Positions 34,801 to 46,889 of a stretch of 64,000 nt of DNA are shown piece after piece. This DNA comes from Corythucha ciliata. Taxonomy: Eukaryota > Arthropoda > Insecta > Hemiptera > Tingidae. The position numbers were made by a program, and so were the translations under genes. The stretch spans positions 6,448,001 to 6,512,000 of the forward strand of contig CM075940.1 of the NCBI GenBank assembly GCA_038030265.1, in the 5' to 3' direction. Each line of letters starts with the position of its first letter. Within the stretch, counting starts at the first letter, position 1. The notes under the pieces were generated by a model that did not search any database, was not told the DNA's origin, and was given only the letters and a program-made list of their open reading frames with translations.

Positions 34801-35147
34801 TTGTAGTCTGGCCATTGTGAGGGTTGGTAGAGGGAGCAGAGGGTACTTGTGCGCGGGAATTTTACTTGTACGGCCACAGCTTGTAGATGTGTCTGTAGTG
34901 ATATTCTTGATGATTGAATATTGTCATGGACCCGTATTGCCACTCCTCCGTGGGCTCGTTCTTGAGGTCGTAAGGATGGCATGTAAAGAAATGTTGAGTA
35001 CTGACGGAGTTTGTAGTTTTGGTTTGGGGGTAGTTTCGTCTCCTGTAGGCATATCGCTAGGGGTTTATATTCAGTGATGAGCGGATGTAATGGTTCATAG
35101 TGGGTTTTTATGCCACAGATATTCCATTGTATTATACTTTCTGTCAT
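31884..35147 (-). pseudogene. LINE ORF2: endonuclease and reverse transcriptase, broken
   Basis: The likely start is ATG at 35147 (MTESIIQWNICGI). The endonuclease shows catalytic N9, E36 in LQETKL, GGVAIRV, AIDLTI and SDHFPIVL. A frameshift near 34740-34750 disrupts the usual GDFN segment, where the alternative frame reads SNFNVHNTAWGSE. The linker after 34475 includes VPWWNSDCKQIHRQTQSALR (from 34312). After the insertion, RT pieces follow: PFSLLELQNALK (33.2 kb), HQAGFRQRHSTQDQLI and FFDLSKAYDTT (32.8 kb), GIPQRSVLS and the catalytic YVDD (32.6 kb), a thumb with RFLGVTIDRQLYW (32.3 kb), then YGCSVYASA-type and GAFRTTPSISLDVL segments. At least five frame changes were seen. Its job in life was target-primed reverse transcription. 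It is now inert, but living relatives could mobilise the SINE at 25 kb. Confidence 0.85.
33439..34103 (-). mobile_element. 665-bp insertion in the LINE, solo-LTR-like
   Basis: The LINE reading stops at GPV on one side and resumes at QRIKSFTGRG on the other, so foreign DNA lies between. Read on the minus strand, the insert begins TGTAAATAGG, has a TATATTTTTAAAG patch and then AAATAAATT as a possible polyadenylation signal. A GC-richer stretch follows towards the far end. That layout resembles a solo LTR, but the expected CA end and a clean target duplication were not seen. Confidence 0.4.
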
Positions 35148-35159
35148 TGAGATGATTGT

Positions 35160-35930
35160 GAATGAGAGGCACACCCGGAGCCCCTTGGGCGCCCTTTCTG
35201 CCCCCTTTTCTTTTTCTTTTTCGGTGTTACTCGCGTGAGTTCTGCTTCATCAAGATAAGTCTTGTCGCACGACGTACCGCTAATGGTTCCGTCAGACGAC
35301 GCAGACTGTCGTCGAGTACAACGTTGGTCAGAGGATTGAGGCGTCAGACGTGGTATATTATCGAGGTACTTGTGGTGATAGGACTAGTACATCTGTCCGT
35401 CGTGGAGGGGTTCTGGGAGGGTGTTTTCGAACAATGTGATGGAATGCGAGTGGGAGGTTTGAGATGATTGGTAGGGTTAGAAGGGGTCTTAAATTGTGGG
35501 AGGTATCAGTGAGGAGGGGCGGTAACACAGTGTGAGACGTTCTGGGTGTCGGGAGAGTTAGGGGAGTATTTTTCATGTATTGGCACATCCAAGCGCGGGC
35601 CAGTCCCCGGAGAGAGCGCCCATACCATATCCGTGGCCTTGGCGCAGCCTCCCCCCCCCCAAACCAGCAGCAGGGTCCCGTCCGGTCGTCATCCGGCACT
35701 TCTACAACCTGGGGGATTATTCGCAAGTGGTTCAGGGCAGCCTCCTCCAAGGCTAGTTGGAGGTTCGGGCCCCACCCACCGACCCCCACACACACCCTAG
35801 GACATGACTAGGTCAGTGTGCGGGGGCATTGTAGCGGCACTGGGAGAATTGTCCCGGCAACTCCCAGATATACACTGTATCCTTGGATACAGCGACGATG
35901 ACCCCCCTAGGGCACCCTAACACAATCCTA
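35160..35930 (-). pseudogene. Possible LINE ORF1 relic
   Basis: Several overlapping minus-strand frames in GC-rich DNA precede ORF2. One 145-codon frame (35795-35358) is proline/leucine-rich at its end. Another frame finishes with the basic run KRKRKGGRKGAQGAPGV just before ORF2. Position and basic character suit an RNA-binding ORF1, but no zinc knuckle or RNA-recognition motif was recognised, and stops interrupt every reading. Confidence 0.4.
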
Positions 35931-36048
35931 CCCCATCGCCCTGGAACGATACGCCACGCCGACCAGGAAAGGTTAAGGAAAGGGTTCAACCCATACTTCG
36001 GGAATTTGGGTTAGTCTGGGCCCAGCTAGGCGCCCCGGGCTCGCCACT

Positions 36049-36050
<2 letters not shown>

Positions 36051-36079
<29 letters not shown>
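36051..36079 (+). repeat. T29 homopolymer at the LINE 5' boundary
   Basis: On the minus strand this is an A29 tract immediately upstream of the LINE's GC-rich 5' end. It may be the poly(A) tail of an older element into which the LINE inserted. Confidence 0.8.
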
Positions 36080-39000
36080 GTGCATAGCAGTTTCTCTCGG
36101 CATTAACGAGCCCCCCCCCCCCCTGCCAGGTGAGTTTGAGTCACTCAAACCCACGTGAACGTCCCTCTCGACAACTATGAATCCCCCTCTTTCCTCTTCA
36201 TGCCTTCTTGTTTTTTTGACATGACCAGTCATGATTCTAGAACCACCACACGGCGCGGCATGCGACATAAGACCAAGAGACAAGAAAACTGTGGACTCAG
36301 CCCTGTATCTTACCATACAGATTACTTAAATAAAAAAAAATTTGGTTGGTGGTAACGAAGGATTTTCCAGGGAGGAGCAAGACCCCCCCCCCTCGACACC
36401 ACCTAAGCTAAATTACACAGCTAAGTGAGATTTCATCGCAATACCGTGGAGACAAAATGGACGATTCCTGAGTCACCTTCCTGAGAACCTTTTCACGAGT
36501 AATAAAATAAAATAAGAAACATTAAAAGAAAGCCGTTTAGCCTTGAGAGCTAACCGGCAGCATTTCGCGGTTTACCATTGCATGCTTTATGCTTTTTTGA
36601 CTAGTCCCAAAGTTCTAGGGTCAAACTGTCAGTTTTTGGGGAAAAAAATTGTCAGTTATCTATAGGTTCAAATTAATGGTTTCTCGGCTAAAATACAAGT
36701 TTAAAGCAAACCGGTTAGCGGTTTAAGCCATAAAACGGTTTATGAATCCCTCAGACTGTCGTGCTATTCCCAGAAGGGGACTTCACCATGTTACAGCTCC
36801 TCCTTCCTTATTCATGCTGGCTCATCGCCGTTTGATATCACAAGAACAACTACGTATTATCTTATTAATGTCGTTGTAATTTCATAGTTCAATAAAGAAT
36901 GGTTTCATAATTAATTCCCAAAATTCTTTAGGTTGCCGTCAGTCTTTTTGAAAGTGTGGTGAATTGAAAAGTCTAAAATTAAGAAAAGTTTGTAACAAAA
37001 GGAATGAATTAACGACAACCAAGAATTAAAAAAAGGGAGAACACTCAAAACAGGTGCCTATCTCTCAAATATTTTTTTTCTTTTTGGTTAGCTCATTATA
37101 AGGTGAAGTCAAGCGTCAATCTTATCACGCTTGAATTATGATTTTTTTCTTTTTCACAAAATATTTATTAACAATAAATTGCGGATGATCTAATTCGAAG
37201 CTCAAAAATTAGTAGTTTAACGAAATTATTGAAATGAGGGAAGCGAAGGCAGGAGATTTTCAATCCTTCGGGTGAGAAACTGTGTCCAAATAAACTGGTA
37301 AGCGAGAAGGAAGACGATTTCCAACAGTTATAGACATCAAGTTGGCCACCTTTTCAGTTGTGGATAAAGTAAAAAAAAAATGGATAGTGTTGAGAGGGAG
37401 TCGGATCATGCTTCGGATTGGATCACACGAGCATAGCAATACGGTCAAATAGGTCAAAATTTATCAAATAAAAGTCACGTCCCTTGTCAGCTGAAGTGAT
37501 ACTTCGAATTCATGTTGCATCATGCACGGCGTTTTTTTGTTGTTCTTTGACTAGCATGATGGTAGAAAAAATGTCGCGTGCATAATGCTTTCAGAAACAG
37601 TCACTGCCGAGGGGGAACTTCTCATTTCTCTCTCTTTAAATATCGAAATGTCTACTGAAATTAAGCTTTAAATAGGCGTTTAATAATGAGCTCCCATGGG
37701 TAAACTGAAACAATGCACTTTGTAGCCTGAAGAAGAACAAGTGATACCATTATTTTGCCTCGCTCAACCGTAATAATACTATTAGGCTTCGTCAATACCA
37801 GGATTATAGGCAAAATAGAAACATTTTATACTGTGAAAGTGGGAGGGTATAGCTCTACGCTGTTAATTACTGCAAGTGTTGTACTAATTGGAAGGGGGTG
37901 GGGGGTGTATCAGCATCTAGATGAATTGCTCATCTAGATCAGCAGCATTCGAGCATGCTTCACAAAGAAGCGTTCTTTTCCATTTCTGAATCGGTTAGTT
38001 CCTGAAGTAATCAACTCAATAGTTCCAACCTCAACGTTCCACATTTTTTATCACAATTCTGTATGAATCTGCTGCTTTCCTGGCTTGTACGTGATGAATA
38101 ATAACGCAGCGGTAATAAAGGAACATTACATTTACGTGAAAATTTATAACGAGAAGTGTTTTTCCTCTTGCAATAAACATGTACACTTCATTCAGTACGC
38201 TACATAATTCATATTAACGTTTACACCCACCTTTCTACTTTAGTCAAATTAACAACAGGTTTATTATTGCCGCTATAAATAGGTTTCAGTTAATGTTTAA
38301 TTTAATCCTTTTCCTGTAAAATGGGTGGAGGTTACAACCACACAAATTGGATTTAGAATGTTCCTCTCCCTACAAGCCTACCATGCTCTTCCCAATGCAT
38401 CAATTTCAACTGCCCGTTGGCTAACATTGCATCAGTTAGTTAGTTTCGACATTCCTCTTTCATCCATATTAAGCTGAAACTTGATTTCCATTTGTTTCGA
38501 TACAGAACCGTTCTCTCATTCTCTCTGGGTAATTATTTTACTTTAAGAAAGCCAATTCAATTTGCAAGGCCGGCCCATGTTGAAATGGATTCTTTTAACA
38601 TAATTTTCGACGGGAAAAATGGTTCGGATGGTTGTGAGGGGGGATAAATTATAATTGCAAATCCGTGGAGGAGAAGCACCTAACTTCCACTATTTCCCCA
38701 CTTTTTGTATACGAACACGCGTATATTTTGTTACATCTCAGAGGTGATGAAATTTAATTATACATTAAAAAAAAAATTAATACCTATGAAACACTAGTGC
38801 CATAGTAGGGCATTCAATTCCTTGTCCTTTATTACAACCGCACTCAGTTTTTAACAGACCCAAATTATTCTTTACCCTGCAACTCCTACTGCTATTTTTC
38901 CAAATTAAATATGTAATGAGTCTGAGATCACATCTTGTCAAATCATCAGAAAATGTGAGAGGGATTGTAGGAGATGAGAGGGGTGGACAGGATTCCTAGT

Positions 39001-39689
39001 GGCCCCACATGATCCATCATGTCAATGGTGTAAGGGTCAGAGTGAAAGGCGACACGCATCTTTCATGGCTGATCAATCACACTATTCGCAATCAGGTTCA
39101 ACTAGATACTTTCAGTGCTATCTCATGTAGCATTCCTCGCATTAATACATCAACTGTTATTGATTTGGTCCCCCCCTCACGAATCTTCATTCCCCCTCTC
39201 GACAACCCGATAAAGCATCCACACCCCCACCCCTCACTCCACCAAGAACCCAATAACCAGTGAGCACCTAATTGACAGTGGTGTTGAGCGGTGTTCACTC
39301 CTCGGTCTCAATCTTTGGAGCCTTGACCCTTTCTTTTACCTTCCACAACGTCGTTCTCAATGACTGATGTCCCTGCTCAGATTCGGGCAGGCTATTATGT
39401 GAGTGTGTGGGAAAGCAAACCTTACACAGATGATTCCTCGCCCCCCCCCCCACTCACACCAACACGGTACTCGTATAATCTCCAAATGGGTTTGGCCAAA
39501 TTTTCACGAGCCCCACAAATATTTCTGCGAAAGTAGGCGACGCCGGTACAGCAAGGCCGTCAGCATAGGCCACTATGGCTTAATATTAATTTTAGCGCGA
39601 GCAAGATTTTTTGAGCCTCCTAACCATAGAACCCAGAGGACGTCCTCCGTATACATATAATGGAGATTACAGAGACTTCAGCCGCAAAT
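36080..39689. other. No gene recognised; small degenerate repeat at 36.6 kb
   Basis: C tracts lie at about 36110 and 36383. At 36590-36740, words like AAACTGTCAGTTTTTGG and TTGTCAGTTATC echo the 58-61 kb arrays. Frames at 36047-36355 and 39009-39298 lack domains and splice support. Confidence 0.45.
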
Positions 39690-40160
39690 GAGAAGTTTTT
39701 GTACTGTTAATAGCCACCAATCAGCGGTATTTCTCAATTTTAGCAGCGGACTTACTCTAAGAACACCTCATTAATGCTTTTTCTCAATTTCAGCCGAATT
39801 TTGGCCTGGAAGTTGCGCCGAGGAACTACGAATAAGCGTTTTTTCTCAATTTTAGCCCCTAAAATGGCTTCTTATCAACTTTAGCCGCGTACTTGCTCTG
39901 GAGCGTTTTTCTCAACTATAGCTATAAAGTTGCCACCAGAAGCCGTGAATTAGTACTTTTCTCAATTTCAGCAGCAGAATAGATTCCAGGATAGCCCATA
40001 AGCATTTGTTCTCAATTTTAGTTGCGAAGTTGCCTTCAGACACAAAAATAAATGTTTTGGCCTCAATTTTAGCGGCAAATGAGCGCTTTTTCTCAATTTT
40101 CCCCTTCCGCAGTTGGCTACTATACCCCCCCTCCCCGGCCTATCATCCCTACATTTGTGA
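39690..40160. repeat. Degenerate array of TTTTCTCAATTTTAGC words
   Basis: TTTTCTCAATTTTAGC(C/A)GC(G)A(A/C)TT recurs about ten times at irregular spacing of 30-70 bp, with interleaved AGTTGCC(T/A)(T/C)CAGA words. The same vocabulary makes up 63.0-64.0 kb and a scrap at 54.67 kb. Confidence 0.6.
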
Positions 40161-43100
40161 AACAGATTTTTTCAATTTCACGATTTTAATGTCACGTTTG
40201 GCTAAATGAAATTCTAAACATGTGATAGTCACCATTTTTAATACATACCCCCTTATGGGTATTTTTATACCTTTAATCACGAAAGCTTCGAGGGAAAAAC
40301 TTGAAATTATAACTCACAGTTATTTTTGTATCAGGGAAAAGAAAAGCCAATGAGAATTCAATTACGGTGGCTAAAACGGGAAAGCGTAGAAATCGAAAAG
40401 TACGTAAGAAATGAGGAGCAGGTGGGGGAGAATTTACTTTCTGGAATATGAAAATATACGTTGCCCCTGCGGGCTTCTGGATTTGAAGAGTATAAATGGA
40501 AATTGAACATCGTTCAAATAAACGACGATCTTAAAAAGAAAAATCGATCTTGCGTCGTAAGTAAAACACAAAGATTTTGCTTTTATGTATCCGTAGAACG
40601 TACACAACCAATCCCTCCTTTGAGCAGACCGCAGTAATTTATTTCTTTGATTTTTTTTCGCCCCCAAGCATATGTGTAACTTTTCAAAACTAGTTTATAT
40701 ACTGCGTGCTACCATTACGTAACTATAATGGCTTTTAAAGGTAGGGCCATTATTTGCGAAAAGTTGTCACAGGGAAACCCCCATTCTACGGGGAAAAGGA
40801 TAAACATTCATAATGAATGTATAATGGGAAACTCTCCTAGTTTTGAGCTTTATTAATATTCATTTAGTAAGTATATAAGATTCTGAATCAAAATAGATAT
40901 GGAAGCTTGGAAGAAAAGGAGAAATTCGAGGCTTCCTCGGGATCTGTTCGACTCTTTAACTAACAGGCATGTGACTTCCCTTCGTGTCTACCCATTTAAG
41001 GAGTCTCAGATGGTTTTCAGCTTATCTGGACCCCCCTCCCACACCCCACAATCAGTTTGAGTCCCCTACAAATGAGCACGAAAGTATCCGCACCGACTAA
41101 TCAACAACACCGTAATCTTCGGTCGCGTTTATTTTTTCATGGTTTTCATGGTGAGACGGATATTAAAACGAAACGCCTGAAAGGAGATAAGCGACTCACA
41201 AGCTCTGATGTTCGCGCGCTCTTCATATCGCTCAACAAATTCTGATTCACTTCGTTGAAGTGAAAGAGTTAATTAAGGGAAAAAGAGCGAAACGTCTTTT
41301 CCTCCCCTCTATAGTAGCTTCCTTAATTCAAGCGAAACAAATTTGGTGGCCCTTGTGCTCAACGAAAGGAAGTTTCTTTAAACTCGGATGCCATGGAACT
41401 AACTGCACAACTATATACAATGCGAGCACCTTTTCTACTCGTAAACGCCAGCAAGGGAACTATGGTATTGATTTAAACTTCTTAGTCTCTGTAGTCAAAT
41501 TAATTGCTGCCTTTGTTCGTGACCTTTGAAAAGTTTACAATTCATTCGAATTGAGATCTCCGCTTTTCTATAATATTTATTATTGGGGACGGAAGTTCAG
41601 CAAGTAATTTCCTGCTTTGTCTTCAAAGTTTGGTAATATGTTCGGTTCTGTATAGCCCGCCAAGAAAAATAAAATAAAATAAAAGGACTGTTATAGGCAA
41701 AAGGGTTTGGGATAACTATAGCACTAACCTCTCATTAAGGAAACTTCGTCAACTCTCCCAGATACTGAAACAAAGACGCTTCGCAAAAAAAAGAACTTTT
41801 TTTTTTCTCGCAAATTGTAACTGACTTCTGTCTCTGTTTCACGAAAATGTCTTGAACTGCTTTCCCAAAGAGGCATCCTCGAGCTGTGCCGCTCTCTCTC
41901 CTTTTGCTTGCTGCTCTTGGCAGTCGCCAAAGTATTGGAAGGCCGGCAACAGTACCCGTAAGCAAGACGCTTTGATGCAAAACTTTAATTAGTTTATTCA
42001 AGTTCAGTGGGATCATCAAAGAAAATGTCTTACCTAATTTACGGAGTGCTTTGGTACGGAAAATCAAAAAGGTTTGAATCTTTCGCACTCCCACCTCGCC
42101 ATTTCAGGCCAACAGGCTAAGAAACGTTTCATTATTTACGAAATTTAACAGTAATTATAACTTTCTTAATTAAAATTAATAAAATGAAACCTTTTTACTG
42201 ACCTTTTTTTCTTTTCTTTTTTAAATTTCTTCTCATTTCCAAAGACATGCCAAACAGTTCGAGGGAAACATCGTGTAATAGTCCGAAAGCCAACCGTTCG
42301 TTTGAAGGTGTGAAGGGGAGGGGCAAAAATGATGACCATTTCATTGTACCACGTTGTTCTTTTAATCATTTTGAAACCAAAAGGCAAAAGGAAAACAGCT
42401 GTTTGGCCATTTGATTCGCGCATCTTCCGAGGATTTTCAATCCATCCGACCAGCAGAATAGAACAATGAAGTTGCATTGATTTTTGTGTACATTCGTGAA
42501 TAAACCTTTAGCTCAGGTGCAACCCGAATCTTGAACAATGGGGCTTCTGACTCTACCTTTGGTCAAAGGTGCTACCTTTGAGTGTAACAAGTGCGTCGCC
42601 AGAAGAGATAGCACGAGCCAAAAACAATGGCACCACGGGTGAAACACCTTCAACGGGCTCGCCTGGCCGAAAATCCGTCTGATTTTTGGATTCTCCGCGC
42701 CGAGAAACCGCGAGATTTTAAATGTTTGACATTTTCGCAAAAACGCCCTGTTCTGATCAGAGCCAAACGCATTTTATGAAGTCTCTGAGACTATGCTAAA
42801 CTGACAAGCTGAGGTGGGCATTCGTGGGGCACCCTGAAAACGGGCCAAAGCGCACAAAAACACCGGAATCACTGGAAAAACTGTCTGATCTGAAATGCGT
42901 TCCGATTTTAGGATTCCCCGCGCCGAGGTACTCCAAAACACGCGGTTTCATGGGGGGGGGGGGCAATATTCTCGAATTGTTCCAATCTGGGCCGAACGTG
43001 GTTAATGTGTCCTTCATACCATACTCAACTGACAAATTCAGGTGACCTCAGTCAGGACGCCCTGCCCCTGAGCTTTCTGTAAGATTCTAACTACGCATTC

Positions 43101-45373
43101 ATTTTATATTGTGTTTAGACGCTTAAAAGTATCTGCTGTGTTAAAGTTTTCAATTAAAAATGGACTTTCTGTCCGGTTGCGTACACACACATGGCTAAAT
43201 GGCTAGACGACCGCGGCATCTTCTACATTCCCTAAAAATAATTAATAAGATCTAGAAATAAATTCTAAATTATAAATTTAAAGTTCACCAACAGATATTT
43301 CCGAGGAACGTAATATTATGGCACAAAACAGCAGAAACACCGGAACTTACGAAAAGGTACCCAAAGGCTTTAGTTCTCCAGAGATCCACAAGTACAGCCA
43401 CCGGGAATTATGAATTTGCCGAATAAAGGACCGCTCGTTAGGAATGGATTCGACGGTTCGTCCTCCCATCAACCTAACTTTTCTCAATGGATTATAAATT
43501 GATGAATTGTCTAGTTTTTAGCTGGAGAGGTACATGTTTTCGCTTCGGCTTCAGTCAATTTTCCATTATTTTCACCACACCAACTTGTTTTCTTTTAAGA
43601 AAATCAGTCGGTTTATATGTACGTCGCTGAGAACGTATTGTTATCTGAGTTGAAATCTTTCACCTTTTCCACCCCAAAGATCTGAGCAGTTTTAAGTGTA
43701 ATAAAGACCACGAAAAGACATGAAGGCGAAAAGAGCTTGCTTGGTATGCCTATGAGTCCGAGCACGTCTGAAACGAGCACTGGCTCTGGAATCGATCTAT
43801 TATCGCCTTTTCTTACTCACCCCACCAACCTCCGACCAGCCCTTGTTTTCTTCCTTTAAATGCTTACCTTTCCCCCGTGCTTTGGAAATCATATTGAGCT
43901 ATTCCTATAAACATTCCCCGAGTTCAAGAATGAAACCTTCACATCCATGCTCCATGTTTCCACGAGGGGTCAAAGACCTTTCAGGATTAACAGTTACAAT
44001 TTCAATTACTTTGAAATCAAATTTTCGTTTCTCCGGATAGACTTTTTTTCCTCTCTCTTAATCCCTCGAATTTATCGCTCAAAAATTTATGATTTTTTGC
44101 CTGCAGAAGAGCGTATAAGACCAAAAAAAGTACAGCGTTTTTATTCACAGGATAGAAAGTTATAAAACAAAAAAGAAGAAAAAGGTTGCGGTAGATCCAT
44201 AAAATGGAGAGTAAACATGCAGTAATGAATAGTTAACAAAAACGTTTTCTTTAACTGCTTGCCCCCCCCCCCACCTTTAGTTTCTTCATTTTTCTCTGGC
44301 TCTAAAACGGGGTTTCAAGTTATTCTTTGTTTTAAAGCGATTTATCAGGCTCTGTTGATTCCTCTTGACGCCCTTAAGACATAGCCGATGTGTAGACTTT
44401 TATAGTAAGTTTCATTTTTTTAAAACTCATCTCCCTCAACATTTAGCGCACTGACACGAAAAGGCGAAAAAAGTGAGAGAGAGCGAGAAAGAGTGAGAGG
44501 TTTACCCTATATCAATGCTCAACAGTGATTGGCGTGGTGCCAGGCAGTTTTGTGGATTCAAGCACTTGAGCGTGTCGCCTTCTTGACAAAAATGTTACAT
44601 TCGCGTAAAAGGGCTGATTGAATGAAAGTATTGATGTCAATAAGCGGGTGGAGGGGGAGTGGGAGGGCGGGTGTTAGAAGCGAGCTGCGTAACTTCGTTT
44701 ATTGGTTATTAGAATTTAACGAACTAAAATCATGTGAACCATCCGTTATGAGAAAAACAGTCAACTTGAAATTGAGCTTTCAGCTTGACAAATTTGCATT
44801 CCCCCTCGTTTTCCAACCAGCAATTGTACAATGATCGGTATTGAGCTGCGGGATAGGAGCAGGGAGAAGAGGATGGTTAGATGCACGAAACGATAGCAGA
44901 ACTTGAACATTGGGGACCTGGCTTCTTGTCATCGAAAGACTTTAACAGATTTTTCGACAATCGAACTGAGAGATTGAGTTTATCAGAAATCCTCGCTCAG
45001 TCGAAATCAATTAATTGACGCCAAGAAAGAATCCAATCAAAGCTATGTTGATTGAAAGTGTGATCTGATTAATTTTCTTTTTTTCTGTATGACCTTACGA
45101 ATTCAGGCTCATTTGTAAGTTGCACAGTAGATTTACACCAGTCGATATTCAACTCATTTGCATTCCACGAGGTCAAATAAACAAAAGGTGTGAAAATACA
45201 AACGAAAGAAAACAAAAGAACATGAAGTAAAAATACTTGTTGATGTAAACACAATTAGCACTACGCGACCTACTCAACTAACATAAAAATGAAAGTACAT
45301 AAAAAGTAGAAACCAAAATCAGAAATTAATGTTAATTATCATGATAAACAAACCTCTTTAACCCCCAACCCCT
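40161..45373. other. No gene recognised
   Basis: AT-rich DNA with G/C tracts at about 42954 and 44263. Minus frames such as 41735-42094 (119 codons) lack any recognisable motif. It holds the duplicated unit at 42.65/42.9 kb. Confidence 0.4.
42640..42965 (-). repeat. Two diverged copies of a ~60-bp unit
   Basis: GATTTTTGGATTCTCCGCGCCGAG (42670s) and GATTTTAGGATTCCCCGCGCCGAG (42900s) lie about 230 bp apart. On the minus strand they encode similar peptides, FLGAENPKIRRIF and YLGAGNPKIGTHF. It may be a duplicated transposon piece or paired exons. Confidence 0.5.
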
Positions 45374-45957
45374 TCAAATAATCACACCACAAATGCGTTT
45401 TTTCTGCTTCACATCATTCACATCACAAATCAGAGGTGTCTTATTCAATGCCTCGCGAACTTCTTCGACGAGTGTTGGCTACCGACTAATGTGACTTGGA
45501 ATGACGTCTACGGCAGAGCAGACGAACAGTTCCCTTGCTTCAGTACTCTTTTTATCAAATGCATTTCGCTTGTTTTGTTTCTGTTCGCTGTAAGACACGT
45601 ATTTATCAGGTAGGATAAATGTTCGAATGAGTTTTTCGGTGATTTTAACAGCACTCAGCCGGTTATTCGACTTACGCGGCAAAAGATTGCACGTTTCTTA
45701 AAAATACATATAATGAACATTATTAAAAGATGTGACTTGACATTCCCCGTTTAGAAAGGTTTGTCTTCACGAAATGGGGCACTCAACTGAACATCAGAAG
45801 CAGTCGGTCGAAAAAAGTCCCTTTCTGTAAAGAACTGGAAAACATCTACGTCAAAGGCGGAGCTCACGTTTATACAGACCCTGGCATCATGAAAATAATT
45901 ACAGAAAAAACCGAACTGACGTATGATTAGGCGTACAAATGGTTTAAACTGCGACAT
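45374..45957 (-). CDS. Hypothetical protein, minus strand, 2-3 exons
   Basis: Exon 1 (45957-45771) starts at an ATG (MSQFKPFVRLIIRQFG) and could end at TTC|GTGAAG. A 74-bp intron ends in ATTTTTAAG, and exon 2 (45696 onward) continues in phase with LPRKSNNRLSAVKITEKL. The frame stays open to 45374 except for one TAG at 45481-45479. The sequence after the TAG (TLVEEVREALNKTPLICDV) is clearly protein-like. A 45-bp GTCTGC...GTAG or 33-bp GTAGAC...GTAG segment would remove the stop in frame. An upstream in-frame ATG at 46017 is an alternative start. No family was recognised. A plus-strand frame overlaps exon 1, so that exon is less certain than the rest. Confidence 0.4.
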
Positions 45958-45978
45958 CTCCAGGATGAGGTGTCTGAT

Positions 45979-46889
45979 ATGGACAAATTCGTTGAGGACT
46001 GGTAAGTCGCTTCTCATTTTTATTTTTATTTTTGTGGAAACAGTTGGATGACAATATACGGAACCACGCTGTGCATTCTGGGCTGGTACGCTCTTATAGA
46101 CGAGCCGAAGTTATGGGGGTTTGGGGGTTGAGCGTCTATTGGGAAAACTACCCATACGATGTAGGTATAGTTTGAGAATTGTCTGTATGTTTACCTCTCA
46201 AGCTTATTTTCTCTATCTATGTGTTCAAGCACACCACAAATGGTTCTATTTGGCCGGAGTGTCTTTATTTACCATTGAAAGCATTATACTGGCAGTTAAA
46301 AAACACGAAACGCTTGATTTACGCCTCCGCATCTACCGTCACACCCTCGTCATTCTACTGCTCGCAGTATCTTGGACATCGATTGAAATTCGTTTTGGAA
46401 CTCTTTTACTGTACATGCTTGAAACCTGCGCACCATTTGCCTACGTAGAGGTTAGAAACAAAACCAATTTAGGGCTCCTCTCATAACCTTGTACGTTAAG
46501 GCTAGCAAGGTTGCTGAGTGCTGGTTTAAATGGAGCCAAACGTCTCAAATTCTTTTTGGAATAAGCATCGGTCACTGGTTCTTCATGCGAACGGTTTGTT
46601 TCACGTAGTCGCCATACCATCGTAAGACAGTGTATAACAGCACTTTATTGGCTAATCGACAAATTGTAACAAATTTTCAGTATTTTTGTTTACCGGCACC
46701 TATTGACGTTGGATTCGTGACGGCCTACTTATTGCTGGACGTAATAGTCGCCCAATTGATAGTGACTAATTTCTTATGGATTAAAATGTTTTTCGTGAAA
46801 ATCTTAAAGACGTTGTCTTCTGGTGACTTCGTGAGTATTCGTTATAATTTCTTGTTTTTTGTGTGTGTGAATGTGTTTAGTGGCATTAG
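45979..46889 (+). CDS. TMEM26-like multi-pass membrane protein, six exons
   Basis: TMEM26 proteins are multi-pass membrane proteins of unknown biochemical role. Exons 45979-46001, 46044-46118, 46171-46450, 46501-46593, 46681-46830 and 46881-46889 join in phase through introns of 42, 52, 50, 87 and 50 bp (donors GTAAGT, GTTTGG, GTTAGA, GTTTGT, GTGAGT). The 209-residue product has about seven hydrophobic segments (roughly 9-26, 34-52, 57-75, 91-106, 108-125, 139-156, 167-190). Family-like landmarks appear in the expected order: ILGWYALIDEPKLWGL near the N terminus, HHKWFYLAG at 54-62, a TLVILLLAVSW helix, LLLYMLETCA, WFKWSQTSQ at 134-142, and LLLDVIVAQLIVT at 174-186. The start ATG has G at -3 and +4. 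The protein is shorter than vertebrate TMEM26 because the hydrophilic loops and tail are missing. A different last exon (46941, beginning ERTSECSRN) is possible. Confidence 0.6.

Larger units (their letters stand above)
31790..36050 (-). mobile_element. Non-LTR retrotransposon (LINE), decayed, minus strand
   Basis: From high to low coordinate: a GC-rich 5' region with ORF1-like frames (about 36050-35160), an apurinic-endonuclease domain, a linker, a reverse transcriptase, and a C-terminal segment ending near 31884. The 3' tail contains TTGTATTGTATTG close to 31790. The endonuclease plus reverse-transcriptase order and motif style suit the jockey/CR1-like part of the LINE tree, but the clade is not assigned. 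Multiple frameshifts, stops and a 0.66-kb insertion (33439-34103) mean it cannot move on its own. Plus-strand frames across this span are shadows. Confidence 0.85.

Noticed and set aside
34634..35811. Plus-strand open frames of up to 147 codons across the LINE
   Set aside because: They are antisense shadows of the endonuclease and 5' region, which match known LINE motifs on the minus strand.
45374..45700. Selenoprotein or stop-codon readthrough explanation for the in-frame TAG
   Set aside because: The stop is TAG, not TGA, and a short in-frame intron is simpler in a genome with 41-52 bp introns.
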